Part shown: piece after piece, positions 8,450 to 17,400 of the stretch
How the letters are laid out: each line of letters begins with the position of its first letter
Position numbering within the stretch: the stretch's first letter is position 1
Program-made: the position numbers and the translations under genes
Notes under the pieces: generated by a model
The model's database searches: none
The model's input: only the letters and a program-made list of their open reading frames with translations
Told to the model about the DNA's origin: nothing
Source of the DNA: Chitinophagaceae bacterium
GTDB taxonomy: Bacteria > Bacteroidota > Bacteroidia > Chitinophagales > UBA10324
Reading direction: 5' to 3'
Assembly (NCBI GenBank): GCA_016717285.1
Contig: JADKFU010000001.1
Location: forward strand, 1 to 64,000
Length of the DNA: 64,000 bases

Positions 8450-9226
8450 TCAATACGCAAATACCTGTTTCGCATTGGAAGTGGTAATTGAAGCGACCTC
8501 TTCAGTGGAAAGGTTTTTAATAATGCCGATTTTCTCAGCAATCAACGGAAGATAACTGCTTTCATTTCGCTTTCCACGGTGTGGAACGGGTGCGAGGTAA
8601 GGCGCATCAGTTTCCAGTACAAGGTGACTCAGATCCAATTGCTCCAGCACTTTGTCAAGGCCGCCGTTTTTGAAAGTTACCACCCCACCAATGCCTAAAT
8701 AAAAACCCAATTCAATTATTTGTTGTGCCTGGTTTAGATCACCGGAAAAACAATGGAAGATGCCACTGAGTTTTTCTGATTTGTTTTCCCGGATCATTTC
8801 AATGCAAGCATCAGTTGCGTCGCGGCTGTGAATGATAATCGGTAGCTCCAATTCCTTAGCCCAATCAATATGCAATTGAAAGTTTTCTTTCTGTTGGGGC
8901 ATAAAAGTTTTATCCCAATAGAAATCCAGTCCTGTTTCACCAATGCCCCGGAATTGTAGCTCAGGTTTTCTGAATAAATAGTCTTCAATAATTTTAAGCT
9001 CCTCCTTCCAGTCTTCTTTCACCGAACAGGGATGCAAACCCATCATTGGAAAGCATTTTTCCCGGTAGGTTGCTCTTAAATCCAGCATCCTTTCAATAGT
9101 TCCTGATTCAACGTTTGGCAGGAAAAAGCCATCAACTCCGGTATGCATCGCCCTTTGCATCATGGCATCACGATCCGCATCAAATTCCGGCAGGTAAAGA
9201 TGGCAATGGGTATCAATCAGCTTCAC
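8450..9226 (-). CDS. tatD: TatD family metal-dependent hydrolase
   Basis: 258 residues. The metal ligands of the TatD amidohydrolase barrel are in place: H7-C-H9 in DTHCHL, E97 in GIGETGLDF, H133 in IIIHSRDA, H158 in FHCFSGD and D207 in LETDAPYLAP. TatD proteins are cytoplasmic 3'-5' deoxyribonucleases acting in DNA repair and clearance of damaged DNA; the exact substrate here is unknown. I place the start at GTG 9226 (VKLIDTHCHL, the family's normal beginning). An in-frame TTG at 9247 would fall inside a TAnnTTTG promoter box (9245-9252) and so cannot be the start if that box is used. The gene is divergent from the secreted protein at 9343. Confidence 0.92.
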   Translation of the reverse strand: MKLIDTHCHLYLPEFDADRDAMMQRAMHTGVDGFFLPNVESGTIERMLDLRATYREKCFPMMGLHPCSVKEDWKEELKIIEDYLFRKPELQFRGIGETGLDFYWDKTFMPQQKENFQLHIDWAKELELPIIIHSRDATDACIEMIRENKSEKLSGIFHCFSGDLNQAQQIIELGFYLGIGGVVTFKNGGLDKVLEQLDLSHLVLETDAPYLAPVPHRGKRNESSYLPLIAEKIGIIKNLSTEEVASITTSNAKQVFAY

Positions 9227-9244
9227 GGCAGACTTATTATTGTG

Positions 9245-9252
9245 CAAAGGTA
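9245..9252 (-). promoter_or_regulatory. Putative -7 box of tatD (TACCTTTG)
   Basis: Exact TAnnTTTG on the minus strand. Transcription would begin near 9239, some 13 bases before the GTG at 9226, and this decides the start against the upstream TTG. Confidence 0.5.
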
Positions 9253-9342
9253 TTCATGTACGGTGGATTTGTTGAGATTGTGTTAGCTGCAAAAAGCAAC
9301 GGCCATACATTATTTATTATCTTTAATGTTCAATTGAAAACT

Positions 9343-10008
9343 ATGAAAACGATAAATCTCTTATTTTTCTTTGCCCTGTTGTGCAGCACTCAAATGGCAC
9401 TTTCACAAAATGAAATGGCTCCCGCGCCTATGATGAAAAACAGGATTATTAAAATGGATTTCTTCTCTCCGCTCACCGGAAATCTTACGTTTGGATATGA
9501 GCAGGTTCTTACCAACAATATTACATTGGAAGGCAATATTGGCATTATTGGACTGAGCTTTATTGATGACGGCTATAATGGAAAGGGTATCTTTATAAAG
9601 GCAGGTCCGAAACTCTATTTTACGCCTGATTATTTACTGGACGGAATGAAAAGGTATAATGATTTTCAGGGAGGATATTTTAAGCCAGAATTTATTTACA
9701 GCGGATTCGGATTTGATTATGAATCTTACAATTCCACTAATGGTATTTACACTACTGAAAGAGGAACAAATAATTCTATTGCACTCATGCTGAATTTTGG
9801 AAAACAGTGGGTATTGGCAAAGATTATTTCGCTTGATTTGCACGGCGGAATTGGATATGGAACCTCTTTTTTCCACTACAATTCTACAGCACCTGGTTAT
9901 GGATATCCTGATTCATTTGACGAAAGTTACAAATACAGTCATTTTGAAGTGCCTGAAGTTCCTTTGACTTTTTCTGCAGGTTTTGATATTGGAATACTGC
10001 TTAAGTAA
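9343..10008 (+). CDS. Secreted outer-membrane-barrel-like protein
   Basis: ATG 9343 begins a classical signal peptide (MKTINLLFFFALLCSTQMALSQ); the frame is open upstream to 9115 but that part overlaps tatD and looks non-coding. The mature part of about 200 residues has alternating hydrophobic/aromatic strands with glycines (GNLTFGYEQVL, NITLEGNIGIIGL, GIFIKAGPKLYF, SLDLHGGIGYGTSFF) and ends in FSAGFDIGILLK, all typical of small 8-strand outer membrane barrels of the DUF3575-like type. No substrate can be read from sequence. It ends exactly one base before the convergent polysaccharide deacetylase. Confidence 0.75.
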   Translation: MKTINLLFFFALLCSTQMALSQNEMAPAPMMKNRIIKMDFFSPLTGNLTFGYEQVLTNNITLEGNIGIIGLSFIDDGYNGKGIFIKAGPKLYFTPDYLLDGMKRYNDFQGGYFKPEFIYSGFGFDYESYNSTNGIYTTERGTNNSIALMLNFGKQWVLAKIISLDLHGGIGYGTSFFHYNSTAPGYGYPDSFDESYKYSHFEVPEVPLTFSAGFDIGILLK

Positions 10009-10626
10009 TTAGTTTACGGTTAGCGGTGCAAAAGAGAAATTCCTTTCTGAATAATATTCCAGAACACGTGGCAATGCATATTGCATGCGGTCGGCAGCTT
10101 TCACACTATCGTGAAAAACAATGATGGAGCCGGGTTGTGTATTTTCCAAAACGTTTTTAAGGCAGCGTTCTTTAGTGATGGTACGGTCGAAGTCACCGCT
10201 CAGCACATCCCACATTACCACTTTATAGCGGTTGAGCATGATGCTGGTTTGCGATTTCGTAATACGTCCATATGGTGGACGGAAAAGTTTGCTCGATACA
10301 ATCTCATCGCATTTTAATATGTCTTTAATATAAGCATTTGTACTGGTAGACCAGCCATTTAAATGTTTGTAGGTATGGTTGCCTATAGAATGACCCTCTT
10401 TCTTAATCGTAGAAATAATTTCCGGGTATCGCTCCGCATTTTGTCCTACCAGGAAAAAGGTGGCCTTGGCACTAAATTTTTTCAATTCCTTTAATGTCCA
10501 TTCTGTAATAGAAGGAGTAGGTCCGTCATCGAAGGTGAGATAAAGCTTTTTTTGTACTTCAGGAAAACTCCATACCTGACGCGGATAAAGGCGTTTTAAA
10601 ATTTCAGGGGTTTTTATAAAATACAT
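10009..10626 (-). CDS. Polysaccharide deacetylase family (NodB) protein
   Basis: 205 residues from ATG 10626; a TTG two codons upstream is possible. NodB motifs are complete: TFDDGP at 31-36 (catalytic base D and metal D), H84 and H88 in NHTYKH as metal ligands, RPPYG at 116-120, W-D at 139-140 and IIVFHDS at 169-174. These carbohydrate esterase family 4 enzymes remove N- or O-acetyl groups from chitin, peptidoglycan or other acetylated glycans using a divalent metal. No signal peptide is evident and there is no linker or extra domain, so this is a minimal catalytic protein, perhaps cytoplasmic or exported by an unrecognised route. The substrate is not inferable. Confidence 0.9.
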   Translation of the reverse strand: MYFIKTPEILKRLYPRQVWSFPEVQKKLYLTFDDGPTPSITEWTLKELKKFSAKATFFLVGQNAERYPEIISTIKKEGHSIGNHTYKHLNGWSTSTNAYIKDILKCDEIVSSKLFRPPYGRITKSQTSIMLNRYKVVMWDVLSGDFDRTITKERCLKNVLENTQPGSIIVFHDSVKAADRMQYALPRVLEYYSERNFSFAPLTVN

Positions 10627-10935
10627 TCCCAATTTGGATTCGGTTGTTTAATATGCGTTCTGACGAACGGTGAAGCATCTTATTTTATTTCAGAAAAACT
10701 TAATTCAAGATGGTTTGTGGATTGTATTGGTTGCAGACGGACTAGAATTAATATTGACACGGCAAGCCATCTGCAATCTTTGGTCGGGTACTGGAGAAAC
10801 TTCTGATCTGAGTTGGAGCATAAGAATGAACTGATGAATGTTCGGCAGAACTGAAGATTAGTCCTTCGAAGAGCCATTTTATACAGGCTAATTTTATCAT
10901 AATTCAACTATTTTTGTCCGAATCAACTTCATGAA
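10627..10935. other. Intergenic region between deacetylase and gltX
   Basis: Divergent promoter region. The rightward TATTTTTG at 10909 serves gltX. A 75-codon leftward frame inside looks random (no hydrophobic pattern or family resemblance) and is not called. Nothing else is visible. Confidence 0.5.
10909..10916 (+). promoter_or_regulatory. Putative -7 box of gltX (TATTTTTG)
   Basis: Exact TAnnTTTG 20 bases ahead of the gltX ATG, predicting a leader of about 13 bases. The -33 element is not distinct. Confidence 0.5.
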
Positions 10936-12471
10936 ATGTCCGTCAGAGTAAGGTTTGCTCCAAGTCCAACAGGCCCCCTGCATATTGGTGGCGTTCGCAC
11001 TGCTTTGTACAATTACCTCTTCGCGAAGCAACACAACGGCACATTTATCATAAGAGTGGAAGATACCGATCAGAACCGGTTAGTGAATGGAGCCGAAGAA
11101 TACATGTTGCAAGGGTTGGAATGGTGTGGCATTGTTGCCGACGAAGGTCCTGGATCAGGCGGACCATATGGACCTTACAAACAATCGGAACGTAAGCAAT
11201 TGTATTATCCCTTCGCATTACAACTGGTAACTGCCGGTAATGCGTATTATGCTTTTGATACTGCAGAAGAACTGAATACTATGCGCGAGCGACTGAAGTC
11301 ATCAGGCAGCTCATCATTACAATATGATTCTCTTACACGGGATGCCATGAGCAACTCATTAACGTTGCCTGCGGATGAAGTTAAGCTGCGAATTGACCGG
11401 GGAGATCACTATGTGATCCGGGCAAAGATACCGGCAGATGAAGAAATAAAATTTACTGATTTGATTCGGGGTGAAGTGTTGGTGAATTCGAGTCAACTGG
11501 ACGACAAGGTGCTTTTTAAAAGCGATGGAATGCCCACCTATCACCTTGCAAATGTCGTGGATGACCATCTGATGAAGATTACGCATGTAATTCGTGGAGA
11601 AGAATGGCTGCCATCTGCACCGCTTCATTATTTGCTGTACCGGTTTTTCGGATGGGAAGAAGAACGCCCGAAGTTTGCTCACTTACCGCTGATCCTTCGT
11701 CCCGATGGAAATGGAAAGCTCAGCAAGCGGGATGGCGACAGATTGGGATTTCCGGTATTTCCACTTAACTGGAAAGATCCGGCAACCGGCGAACAATCGT
11801 TGGGATTTCGCGAACGTGGATTTTTTCCGGAAGCATTTGCAAACATGCTGGCACTCATTGGATGGGCGCCGTCAGAAAGTAAGGAGGTGCTTCCAATGTC
11901 GGCATTGATAAAGGATTTCAATATCGAACGTATTCACAAGGCAGGCGCAAAGTTTGATTTTGAAAAGGCGAAATGGTTCAATCATGAATACATGAAGCAG
12001 AAATCAGGGAATGAACTATCTGCTTTTATCAAGTTGGAATTAATGGAAATCGGGAGGGAAGCATCGCAGGATTATATCGAACGCGTTTGCGAAGTAATCA
12101 AATTGCGGTGCACGTTTATCAATGAGCTCTGGCAGAACGCTGCTGTTTTTTTTATTGCACCTGTTGAATTTGACACGACTGTTGTAAAAAGTAAATGGAA
12201 CAATCAGGCAGGAAAAAATTTTGAAATGTTAGCCAGTGAATTGCAGGCGCATGATGATTTTTCAATGCATTCGGCAGATACTTTTTTGCACGACTTTTTG
12301 AACCAGCATAATTTTAAAGCAGGAGATATTTTACCAGTGCTGAGAGTGATGTTGATTGGAACAAAGAACGGCCCCGCAGTTTTTGAAATCGTTTCATTGC
12401 TTGGCAAAGAAGAAACCCTTAACAGGATGAAAGTGGCTGCTGTAAAGTTTGATGGAATGACAGCCACTTAA
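10936..12471 (+). CDS. gltX: Glutamate--tRNA ligase
   Basis: 511 residues, the usual length for bacterial GluRS of class Ib. The HIGH-type signature is P-S-P-T-G-P-L-H-I-G-G (HIGG at 16-19) and the KMSKS-type signature is K-L-S-K-R at 261-265. The glutamate/glutamine specificity region D-T-D-Q-N-R-L follows the first motif. The C-terminal third is the helical anticodon-binding domain. It charges tRNA-Glu (or also tRNA-Gln when GatCAB is used) with glutamate in the cytoplasm. A TAnnTTTG box lies just upstream, and a small gene plus the B12-binding subunit follow on the same strand at short distance. Confidence 0.97.
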   Translation: MSVRVRFAPSPTGPLHIGGVRTALYNYLFAKQHNGTFIIRVEDTDQNRLVNGAEEYMLQGLEWCGIVADEGPGSGGPYGPYKQSERKQLYYPFALQLVTAGNAYYAFDTAEELNTMRERLKSSGSSSLQYDSLTRDAMSNSLTLPADEVKLRIDRGDHYVIRAKIPADEEIKFTDLIRGEVLVNSSQLDDKVLFKSDGMPTYHLANVVDDHLMKITHVIRGEEWLPSAPLHYLLYRFFGWEEERPKFAHLPLILRPDGNGKLSKRDGDRLGFPVFPLNWKDPATGEQSLGFRERGFFPEAFANMLALIGWAPSESKEVLPMSALIKDFNIERIHKAGAKFDFEKAKWFNHEYMKQKSGNELSAFIKLELMEIGREASQDYIERVCEVIKLRCTFINELWQNAAVFFIAPVEFDTTVVKSKWNNQAGKNFEMLASELQAHDDFSMHSADTFLHDFLNQHNFKAGDILPVLRVMLIGTKNGPAVFEIVSLLGKEETLNRMKVAAVKFDGMTAT

Positions 12472-12517
12472 TTGTTAATTTTATTGATAGGCTTTCCCAA
12501 AAGCAGAAATTGAAAAA

Positions 12518-12724
12518 ATGAAAAAGAAGAAAGATAAAATTGATGAAGCGCAGGTGGATCCTGAACTTAAGGGATTGGATATAAGGGTGAATGAATTCGG
12601 CGAAATCATTTCCAATATTTCACCAGATAAGCTGAATGATTTTCTCGACCGTAAAGTAGTTGACAAAAAGCTGGTTGAGAAAAAAGAAAAAGAGCAGAAA
12701 AAACCCGGTCAACTGAAGAAATAA
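12518..12724 (+). CDS. Small highly charged protein (68 aa)
   Basis: ATG 12518 opens 68 codons: a Lys-rich start (MKKKKDKIDEAQ), a central segment DPELKGLDIRVNEFGEIISN and SPDKLNDFLDRKVVDKKL, and a Lys/Glu-rich tail. The central segment reads like a real conserved motif (GLDIRVNEFGEI), so this is not random. I know of similar short cytoplasmic proteins in Bacteroidota but no function. It lies 46 bases after gltX and 27 before the B12-binding gene, suggesting an operon. Confidence 0.7.
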   Translation: MKKKKDKIDEAQVDPELKGLDIRVNEFGEIISNISPDKLNDFLDRKVVDKKLVEKKEKEQKKPGQLKK

Positions 12725-12751
12725 ATGCAAACCATTGAAATTTAACACCTC

Positions 12752-13174
12752 ATGTCTTCCAATCAAACGAATCGTCCGGTACGTGTGCTGGTTGCCAAAG
12801 TAGGTCTTGATGGCCATGACCGTGGCGCGAAAGTGATTGCTTCTTCCTTGCGTGATGCAGGTATGGAAGTAATTTACACAGGACTTCGTCAAACGCCTGA
12901 AATGGTGGTGAATGCCGCTTTGCAGGAAGATGTGGATGTGATAGGTATTTCGATTTTATCAGGCGCGCACATGACGGTGTTTCCAAAAATAATCAACCTG
13001 ATGAAAGAAAAGGAACTCGGAGATGTGCTGTTAACCGGCGGCGGCATTATTCCTGAAGAAGACATGTCTGCGCTTCATGAAATGGGAGTAGGTAAATTGT
13101 TCGCGCCGGGTACTTCCACGCATGAAATCTCCGGCTATATACAAGAATGGGTGAAGTTGCACCGTAATTTTTGA
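12752..13174 (+). CDS. Cobalamin-binding (methylmalonyl-CoA mutase C-terminal type) protein
   Basis: 140 residues forming a single B12-binding domain. The D-x-H-x-x-G signature is D20-G-H22-D-R-G25, where H22 would be the lower cobalt ligand; later S-I-L-S-G-A-H and L-L-T-G-G-G-I-I complete the nucleotide-tail pocket. This is the free-standing small subunit of acyl-CoA mutases (methylmalonyl-CoA, isobutyryl-CoA or ethylmalonyl-type), which works with a separate catalytic large subunit. No large subunit is in the window, so the partner must be elsewhere. An enoyl-CoA hydratase follows 94 bases later, which fits branched-chain or propionate acyl-CoA metabolism. Confidence 0.92.
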   Translation: MSSNQTNRPVRVLVAKVGLDGHDRGAKVIASSLRDAGMEVIYTGLRQTPEMVVNAALQEDVDVIGISILSGAHMTVFPKIINLMKEKELGDVLLTGGGIIPEEDMSALHEMGVGKLFAPGTSTHEISGYIQEWVKLHRNF

Positions 13175-13268
13175 TTTTTATAATCTGCACGTATTTGTAA
13201 ATCGCTCACAAAATAAGGACTCAAATCTTGCCGGGAAATCACGGCTCAATTCTTAAAAAAAATCAACA

Positions 13269-14048
13269 ATGGAATTCAAACATTTATTAGTTGACTTGAA
13301 TGAAGGAGTGTTAACCCTCACAATCAACCGCCCTGAAAAATTAAATGCGCTCAATCGTGAAGTGATTGAAGAATTGGATATTGCCTTTAATGATGTTTAT
13401 GAGAATGATGAGATTCGTGGAGTAATAATCACAGGTTCAGGGGCAAAAGCATTTGTAGCCGGAGCTGACATAACAGAATTCACGTCCTTCACAACAGAAC
13501 AGGCAAAAGAAATGTCGGCGAATGGTCACAGGGTTTTTAATAAGATTGAAGCAGCGCCTAAACCGGTAATAGCTGCCATAAATGGGTTTGCTTTGGGAGG
13601 TGGTTGTGAACTGGCAATGTCCTGTCATATCCGTATGGCAAGTGATAATGCAAAATTTGGTCAGCCGGAAATAAACCTGGGATTGATTCCCGGATACGGA
13701 GGCACACAAAGATTACTGCGTTATGTTGGAAAAGCTAAAGGCATAGAGTTACTGCTGACTGCTGATATGATCACAGCAGCAGATGCGCTGCAATTTGGAT
13801 TGGTAAACTATGTGGTTGCGCCTGAAGAACTATTACCAAAGTGCAATACGATACTGAATAAAATAAAATCCAAATCTCCATTGGTGGTGGCCCGGTTGAT
13901 TGCTTGTGCAAATTCTTATTTCGATAAGCAGGAAGACGGGTTCGAACTTGAAATAGACGAATTTTCAAAGTGTATCAATACGGAAGATTTCAAAGAAGGT
14001 ACGGCTGCATTTTTGGAAAAGCGGCCTGCAGTATTTAAAGGAAAATAG
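13269..14048 (+). CDS. Enoyl-CoA hydratase (crotonase family)
   Basis: 259 residues, usual for short-chain enoyl-CoA hydratase. The oxyanion-hole motif is A-F-V-A-G-A-D-I (64-68 AGADI) and G-F-A-L-G-G-G-C-E-L (G110, E114). The second catalytic glutamate is E134 in GQPEINLGLIPGYGGTQRL. With both glutamates present, hydration of trans-2-enoyl-CoA is expected. It may serve beta-oxidation or amino acid breakdown. It is on the same strand as the B12-binding subunit, and convergent with uvrA 110 bases further on. Confidence 0.93.
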   Translation: MEFKHLLVDLNEGVLTLTINRPEKLNALNREVIEELDIAFNDVYENDEIRGVIITGSGAKAFVAGADITEFTSFTTEQAKEMSANGHRVFNKIEAAPKPVIAAINGFALGGGCELAMSCHIRMASDNAKFGQPEINLGLIPGYGGTQRLLRYVGKAKGIELLLTADMITAADALQFGLVNYVVAPEELLPKCNTILNKIKSKSPLVVARLIACANSYFDKQEDGFELEIDEFSKCINTEDFKEGTAAFLEKRPAVFKGK

Positions 14049-14158
14049 TTGAAACTTAAAGTTCCATTTCAGAGGCATAAATAAAAAGGCGCACATATAT
14101 TCTGAAAGCTGCAAAACATTTTGCCGGCAATTCTATTGAATTCCAGTGAACCGGAAGA

Positions 14159-16987
14159 TCAATTTACGAGGTGTTTTTTCAGGAAGTGACCCGTCCATGA
14201 TTCCTTTATTTCAACAAGACCTTCAGGCGTTCCCTGGTAGATTAAATGACCGCCTTCATTACCACCTTCAGGTCCAAGGTCAATTACATGATCAGCGCAT
14301 TTTATCACTTCTACATTGTGTTCAATAATAATAACAGAGTGATTGTTTTCTATCAGCATTTCAAAGGAACGCAGCAATTTACCGATGTCGTGAAAGTGCA
14401 ATCCTGTTGTTGGTTCATCGAAAATAAAAAGCACAGGTTTGCCGGAATTTCCCTTGCCAAGAAAAGACGCGAGCTTAACACGTTGTGCTTCTCCACCACT
14501 GAGTGTGCTGGATGATTGTCCGAGTTTTACATAACCTAATCCAACATCAGCCAAAGGTTGTAATCGTGTGGCAATGTCATTTTCTTCCCAGAAAAACTCA
14601 ACCGCTTCATCTACACTCATTGCAAGCACATCAGCGATATTCTTCTCCTTGTAATTTACCTCCAGCACATCTTCTTTAAATCTTTTTCCACCACAATCTT
14701 CGCACAACAAATGAACATCCGCAAGGAATTGCATTTCAACAATAATTTCCCCTTCACCCTTGCATGTTTCACAACGACCGCCTTCCACGTTAAAAGAAAA
14801 ATGTTTGGGTTTAAACCCCTTGATTTTAGAAGCGCGTTGTTCGGAATATAAATCACGAATGGCATCATACGCTTTGATATAGGTAACAGGATTGGAACGT
14901 GAAGATTTTCCTAGTGGATTCTGATCCACCAGTTCAATCTGGGAAATCATTTTATAATCACCTTTCAGTTCTTTGAATAATCCTGCTTTCTCTCCAAATC
15001 CTCCAATGAGTTTTTGTAATGCCGGATAAAGAATTTTTTTCACCAGCGTAGTCTTTCCTGATCCGCTTACACCGGTTACAACAGTCACTACATTCAAAGG
15101 AAACGTGACATCAATATTTTTAAGATTGTGTTCTGAAGCACCGGAAAGTTGAAGAGAGTTGATCCACTTGCGTCTTTGACGCGGCACAGGAATTTCCAAT
15201 TCGCCGGACAGGTATTTTCCCGTAAGACTTTCAGTATCATTGATGATATCCTCAAAATTGCCATTGTAGATCACTTCACCACCATGAACGCCGGCAAGCG
15301 GACCGATATCTATTATGTGATCGCTATTGCGCATGATTTCTTCTTCGTGTTCTACTACAATCACAGTGTTTCCAAGATCACGTAATTTGTGCAGTACTTT
15401 AACTAATTGCGCAGTGTCGCGTGGATGAAGTCCCACACTAGGTTCGTCGAGGATGTATAATGAACTGGTAAGGTTGCTTCCCAATGTTCGGGTAAGATGA
15501 ATGCGTTGTGTTTCTCCGCCGGATAGTGTGGAAGAAAGGCGGTTCAAAGTAAGATATCCCAAACCTACTTCCATCATCAGCAACAAACGGTTATTGATTT
15601 CAAGCAAGATCCTTTTAGAAATCTCAGTATCTTTTGGTGATAACTTCAGTTGACGAAAAAGTTCAAACACCTGGGAGATCGGCATAAGTACGATGTCAAT
15701 AATAGAAACTCCGCCGACCTTCACATAAGAGGCATCCTTTCTGAGTCGGGTTCCTTTGCAGTCCGGACATGTTGTTTTTCCGCGAAAGCGCGAAAGCATT
15801 ACCCGATATTGAATCTTATAGGTTTGTGATTCGAGGTATTTAAAAAATTCATGGAGGCCATGAAAATACTGATTGCCTTCCCACAACAATTGATGTTGTT
15901 TATCTGTCAGGTCCTTATAAGCACGATGAATTGGAAAATCAGATTTATGTGCATATTTAATCAGCTCTTCATTCCATTCACTCATTTTTTCGCCTTTCCA
16001 GCAAGCGATTGCACCTTCAAATACGGAAAGATTTTTATTCGGAATCACAAGGTCCTCATCAATGCCAATCACTGATCCGAAACCTTCGCATGTTTTGCAG
16101 GCACCAAATGGATTGTTGAAACTGAAAAATTGTGGTGTGGGTTCTTCAAATAATATCCCATCCAATTCAAAACGATTTGAGAATGGAACAGCTCCTTGTT
16201 CCAGGGTGAAGATAATGCAATCACCTTCGCTCTCAAAAAAGGCTGTTTGCACAGAGTCAGCAAGACGTGTCTGGTTGTCCTTATCCTCTTTCTTCCAGGC
16301 AATCCGGTCTATAACTACACTTATTTTTTCCGCGACAGTAGCTTCATCTTTTGCTTTTAAGGTGAAAAGAAAATCTTCCACTTTCAGAATCTCTTGGCCA
16401 AAACGGATGCGGGTAAAACCTTTTTGAAGCAATACATTTAATTCTTCCTTCACACTCCTGTGATGAATTTTTTTAAATGGAATCATTACATACACAGTGC
16501 TACCATTATTCAAAGTGTTTACATAATTCACCACGTCGCTTACATCATGCTTGATAACTTCCTTCCCGGAGACAGGAGAAATGGTTTTTCCTACACGTGC
16601 ATATAAAATGCGCAGGTATTCAAAAATCTCAGTGAGCGAACCTACAGTAGAACGGGAAGTGCGTGTGCCAACCCGTTGTTCAATAGCAATGGCAGGACAA
16701 ATGCCTTTGATGTAATCGACATCCGGTTTGTTCATCCGCATCAGAAACTGGCGGGCATATGCCGACAATGATTCAACATAACGGCGTTGACCTTCGGCGT
16801 ATAAAGTGTCGATGGTGAGTGAAGATTTACCTGATCCGGAAACACCGGTTATCACCACTAATTTGTTCCTGGGAATAGCAACATCAATGTTTTTCAGGTT
16901 GTGCGTACGTGCTCCCTTGATAAAAATTAACTTTTCAATTCCCTTAACATTTGGTTTTTCGGAACTTATATTTGATATTTGACTCAT
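14159..16987 (-). CDS. uvrA: Excinuclease ABC subunit A
   Basis: 942 residues with two ABC ATPase modules. Walker A motifs GVSGSGKSSL (about 48-57) and GVSGSGKTTL (about 640) and two signature motifs LSGGETQR and LSGGEAQR are visible. Two CxxC pairs in each insertion give zinc sites: C-K-T-C-E-G-F-G near 294 with C-P-D-C-K-G-T-R near 407, and C-E-T-C-K-G-E-G near 739 with C-E-D-C-G-G-K-R near 764. UvrA dimers find bulky DNA lesions and load UvrB in nucleotide excision repair. The start is ATG 16987. No other uvr gene is adjacent. Confidence 0.97.
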   Translation of the reverse strand: MSQISNISSEKPNVKGIEKLIFIKGARTHNLKNIDVAIPRNKLVVITGVSGSGKSSLTIDTLYAEGQRRYVESLSAYARQFLMRMNKPDVDYIKGICPAIAIEQRVGTRTSRSTVGSLTEIFEYLRILYARVGKTISPVSGKEVIKHDVSDVVNYVNTLNNGSTVYVMIPFKKIHHRSVKEELNVLLQKGFTRIRFGQEILKVEDFLFTLKAKDEATVAEKISVVIDRIAWKKEDKDNQTRLADSVQTAFFESEGDCIIFTLEQGAVPFSNRFELDGILFEEPTPQFFSFNNPFGACKTCEGFGSVIGIDEDLVIPNKNLSVFEGAIACWKGEKMSEWNEELIKYAHKSDFPIHRAYKDLTDKQHQLLWEGNQYFHGLHEFFKYLESQTYKIQYRVMLSRFRGKTTCPDCKGTRLRKDASYVKVGGVSIIDIVLMPISQVFELFRQLKLSPKDTEISKRILLEINNRLLLMMEVGLGYLTLNRLSSTLSGGETQRIHLTRTLGSNLTSSLYILDEPSVGLHPRDTAQLVKVLHKLRDLGNTVIVVEHEEEIMRNSDHIIDIGPLAGVHGGEVIYNGNFEDIINDTESLTGKYLSGELEIPVPRQRRKWINSLQLSGASEHNLKNIDVTFPLNVVTVVTGVSGSGKTTLVKKILYPALQKLIGGFGEKAGLFKELKGDYKMISQIELVDQNPLGKSSRSNPVTYIKAYDAIRDLYSEQRASKIKGFKPKHFSFNVEGGRCETCKGEGEIIVEMQFLADVHLLCEDCGGKRFKEDVLEVNYKEKNIADVLAMSVDEAVEFFWEENDIATRLQPLADVGLGYVKLGQSSSTLSGGEAQRVKLASFLGKGNSGKPVLFIFDEPTTGLHFHDIGKLLRSFEMLIENNHSVIIIEHNVEVIKCADHVIDLGPEGGNEGGHLIYQGTPEGLVEIKESWTGHFLKKHLVN

Positions 16988-17400
16988 CGTTGATTTAAAG
17001 CAACCTTTTAATTTAAAACTCCATCTATTATCGCAACACGTTTTACTCCATTAAAACAAGTACTTTTCTTATAAGTTGCAATGCTACGCTAATTCATTCA
17101 GTCAATCTTAATTAGTGCAATTATTGAAATGTAATTTCATTTTCAGTAATGTTTTTGTGCAGCGATTTACCTGTTTTTCACATCTTAAGGTAATTGCTGA
17201 AATTTAAGAATCCGGATAATTGGAGTCGTTTTTTTAAACTGATCATTAACTATTCTCCCAAATAGAATAGTATTTCTTCACTAAAACATTCTTGCCGCTG
17301 GCCTGACATCTACACGTTTTGATTTTTCAAACTGCTTTCATCTGTTTGGAAGCAGTCATTTTTAACCCCTCCGACTTGTCGGGGATCAAACGCCGTAGAA
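16988..17400. other. Intergenic region between uvrA and the sigma factor gene
   Basis: A 413-base divergent promoter region, AT-rich. No TAnnTTTG box is convincing for either gene. A small palindrome CCGAC-TT-GTCGG lies at about 17370-17381, 20 bases ahead of the sigma factor ATG, close enough to be an operator or a dispersed repeat fragment. Nothing else is recognised. Confidence 0.45.

Noticed and set aside
9115..9342. N-terminal extension of the secreted protein upstream of 9343
   Set aside because: The frame is open but overlaps tatD, and the signal peptide starts at 9343.
10680..10907. 75-codon minus-strand frame between the deacetylase and gltX
   Set aside because: Random composition; it covers the gltX promoter region.
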